A stretch of DNA of 64,000 nucleotides from CAWHPS01 sp963831235. Lineage in GTDB: Bacteria; Fibrobacterota; OXYB2-FULL-49-7; JAEUSG01. This document shows, in pieces, positions 63,975 to 64,000 of the stretch; the stretch's first letter is position 1, and every line of letters starts with the position of its first letter. Location: assembly GCA_963831235.1 (NCBI GenBank), contig CAWHPS010000027.1:75545-139544 (forward strand), given 5' to 3'. The position numbers were made by a program, and so were the translations under genes. The notes beneath the pieces are model-generated. The model did no database searches. It saw nothing but the letters and a program-made list of their open reading frames with translations, and was not told the DNA's origin.

Positions 63975-64000
63975 TGTCACCCACAAAACGGGAATGCACC

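Larger units (their letters stand above)
62111..64000. mobile_element. Second insertion element (ISKra4-like), right end at window edge
   Basis: GGTGCATTCCCG at 62112-62123 is the exact reverse complement of the last 12 bases of the window (63989-64000). Beyond that the arms continue to about 23 bp with two mismatches (62112-62134 against 63978-64000). Between them lie a DUF6788-like gene and a broken transposase gene on the plus strand. The element interrupts the same host gene as the ISAs1 copy. The right target duplication is outside the window, so the exact ends are uncertain by one or two bases. Confidence 0.85.

Overview
The window looks like a chromosomal segment of a Gram-negative bacterium of the FCB group, most plausibly Fibrobacterota/Chitinispirillia; that placement is inference. 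The signs are lpxB (outer membrane lipid A), secreted enzymes ending in FlgD/type-IX-like C-terminal domains, PorV-like and Omp85 outer-membrane proteins, very large surface proteins with carboxypeptidase-regulatory-like repeats, and a coenzyme-B12-dependent ribonucleotide reductase, which suits anaerobic life. No rRNA, tRNA or CRISPR array was seen.

Layout. 1-7618 (minus) is a defence operon: hsdR, fic, hsdM (frameshifted), hsdS and a SIR2-domain gene that runs off the left edge. A perfect 11-bp inverted repeat, AGGGGTAATAT/ATATTACCCCT, lies between fic and hsdM. 7851-10214 is a secreted heparinase-like lyase. 10403-15445 (plus) holds a methyltransferase, a GT39-like membrane glycosyltransferase, a UbiA-like prenyltransferase and a B12-binding radical SAM protein. 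15370-18488 (minus) is a signalling pair, a 7TM histidine kinase and a receiver-Ser/Thr-kinase fusion. It is divergent from an apparent operon at 18600-26340 with a Cys-cluster GAF/SpoIIE phosphatase, an NHL protein, a large envelope protein and an Omp85 protein. nrdJ (26721-29489) follows behind two candidate NrdR boxes. Then come a CHASE4 hybrid kinase, a double-STAS protein, a visibly AT-rich ABC transporter/SEC-C/HExxH-PDZ block (33176-36661), an aminotransferase, a minus-strand O-antigen/glycosyltransferase operon (38177-41737), a secreted glycoside hydrolase with a divergent AraC regulator, and an envelope cluster with LytR_C, lpxB and murA. 49051-56941 (minus) is a surface operon: barrel protein, 1600-residue repeat protein and a FlgO-like/PorV-like fusion.

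The right end is mobile DNA. A secreted-protein gene (59317 onward) is split by a complete ISAs1-type element (60364-61878, perfect terminal inverted repeats and a 10-bp target duplication) that carries its own divergent AbrB-like passenger gene behind a perfect 26-bp palindrome. The same host gene is cut again about 220 bp further on by a second element (62111 to the window end) with a DUF6788-like gene and an ISKra4-like transposase broken by four +1 shifts.

Several genes carry frameshifts that can be located to a few bases (hsdM near 2853, the hydrolase near 43008, the FlgO/PorV gene at 50381-50389, the transposase at four places). Each could be real decay, phase variation or a sequence error; the sequence alone cannot decide.
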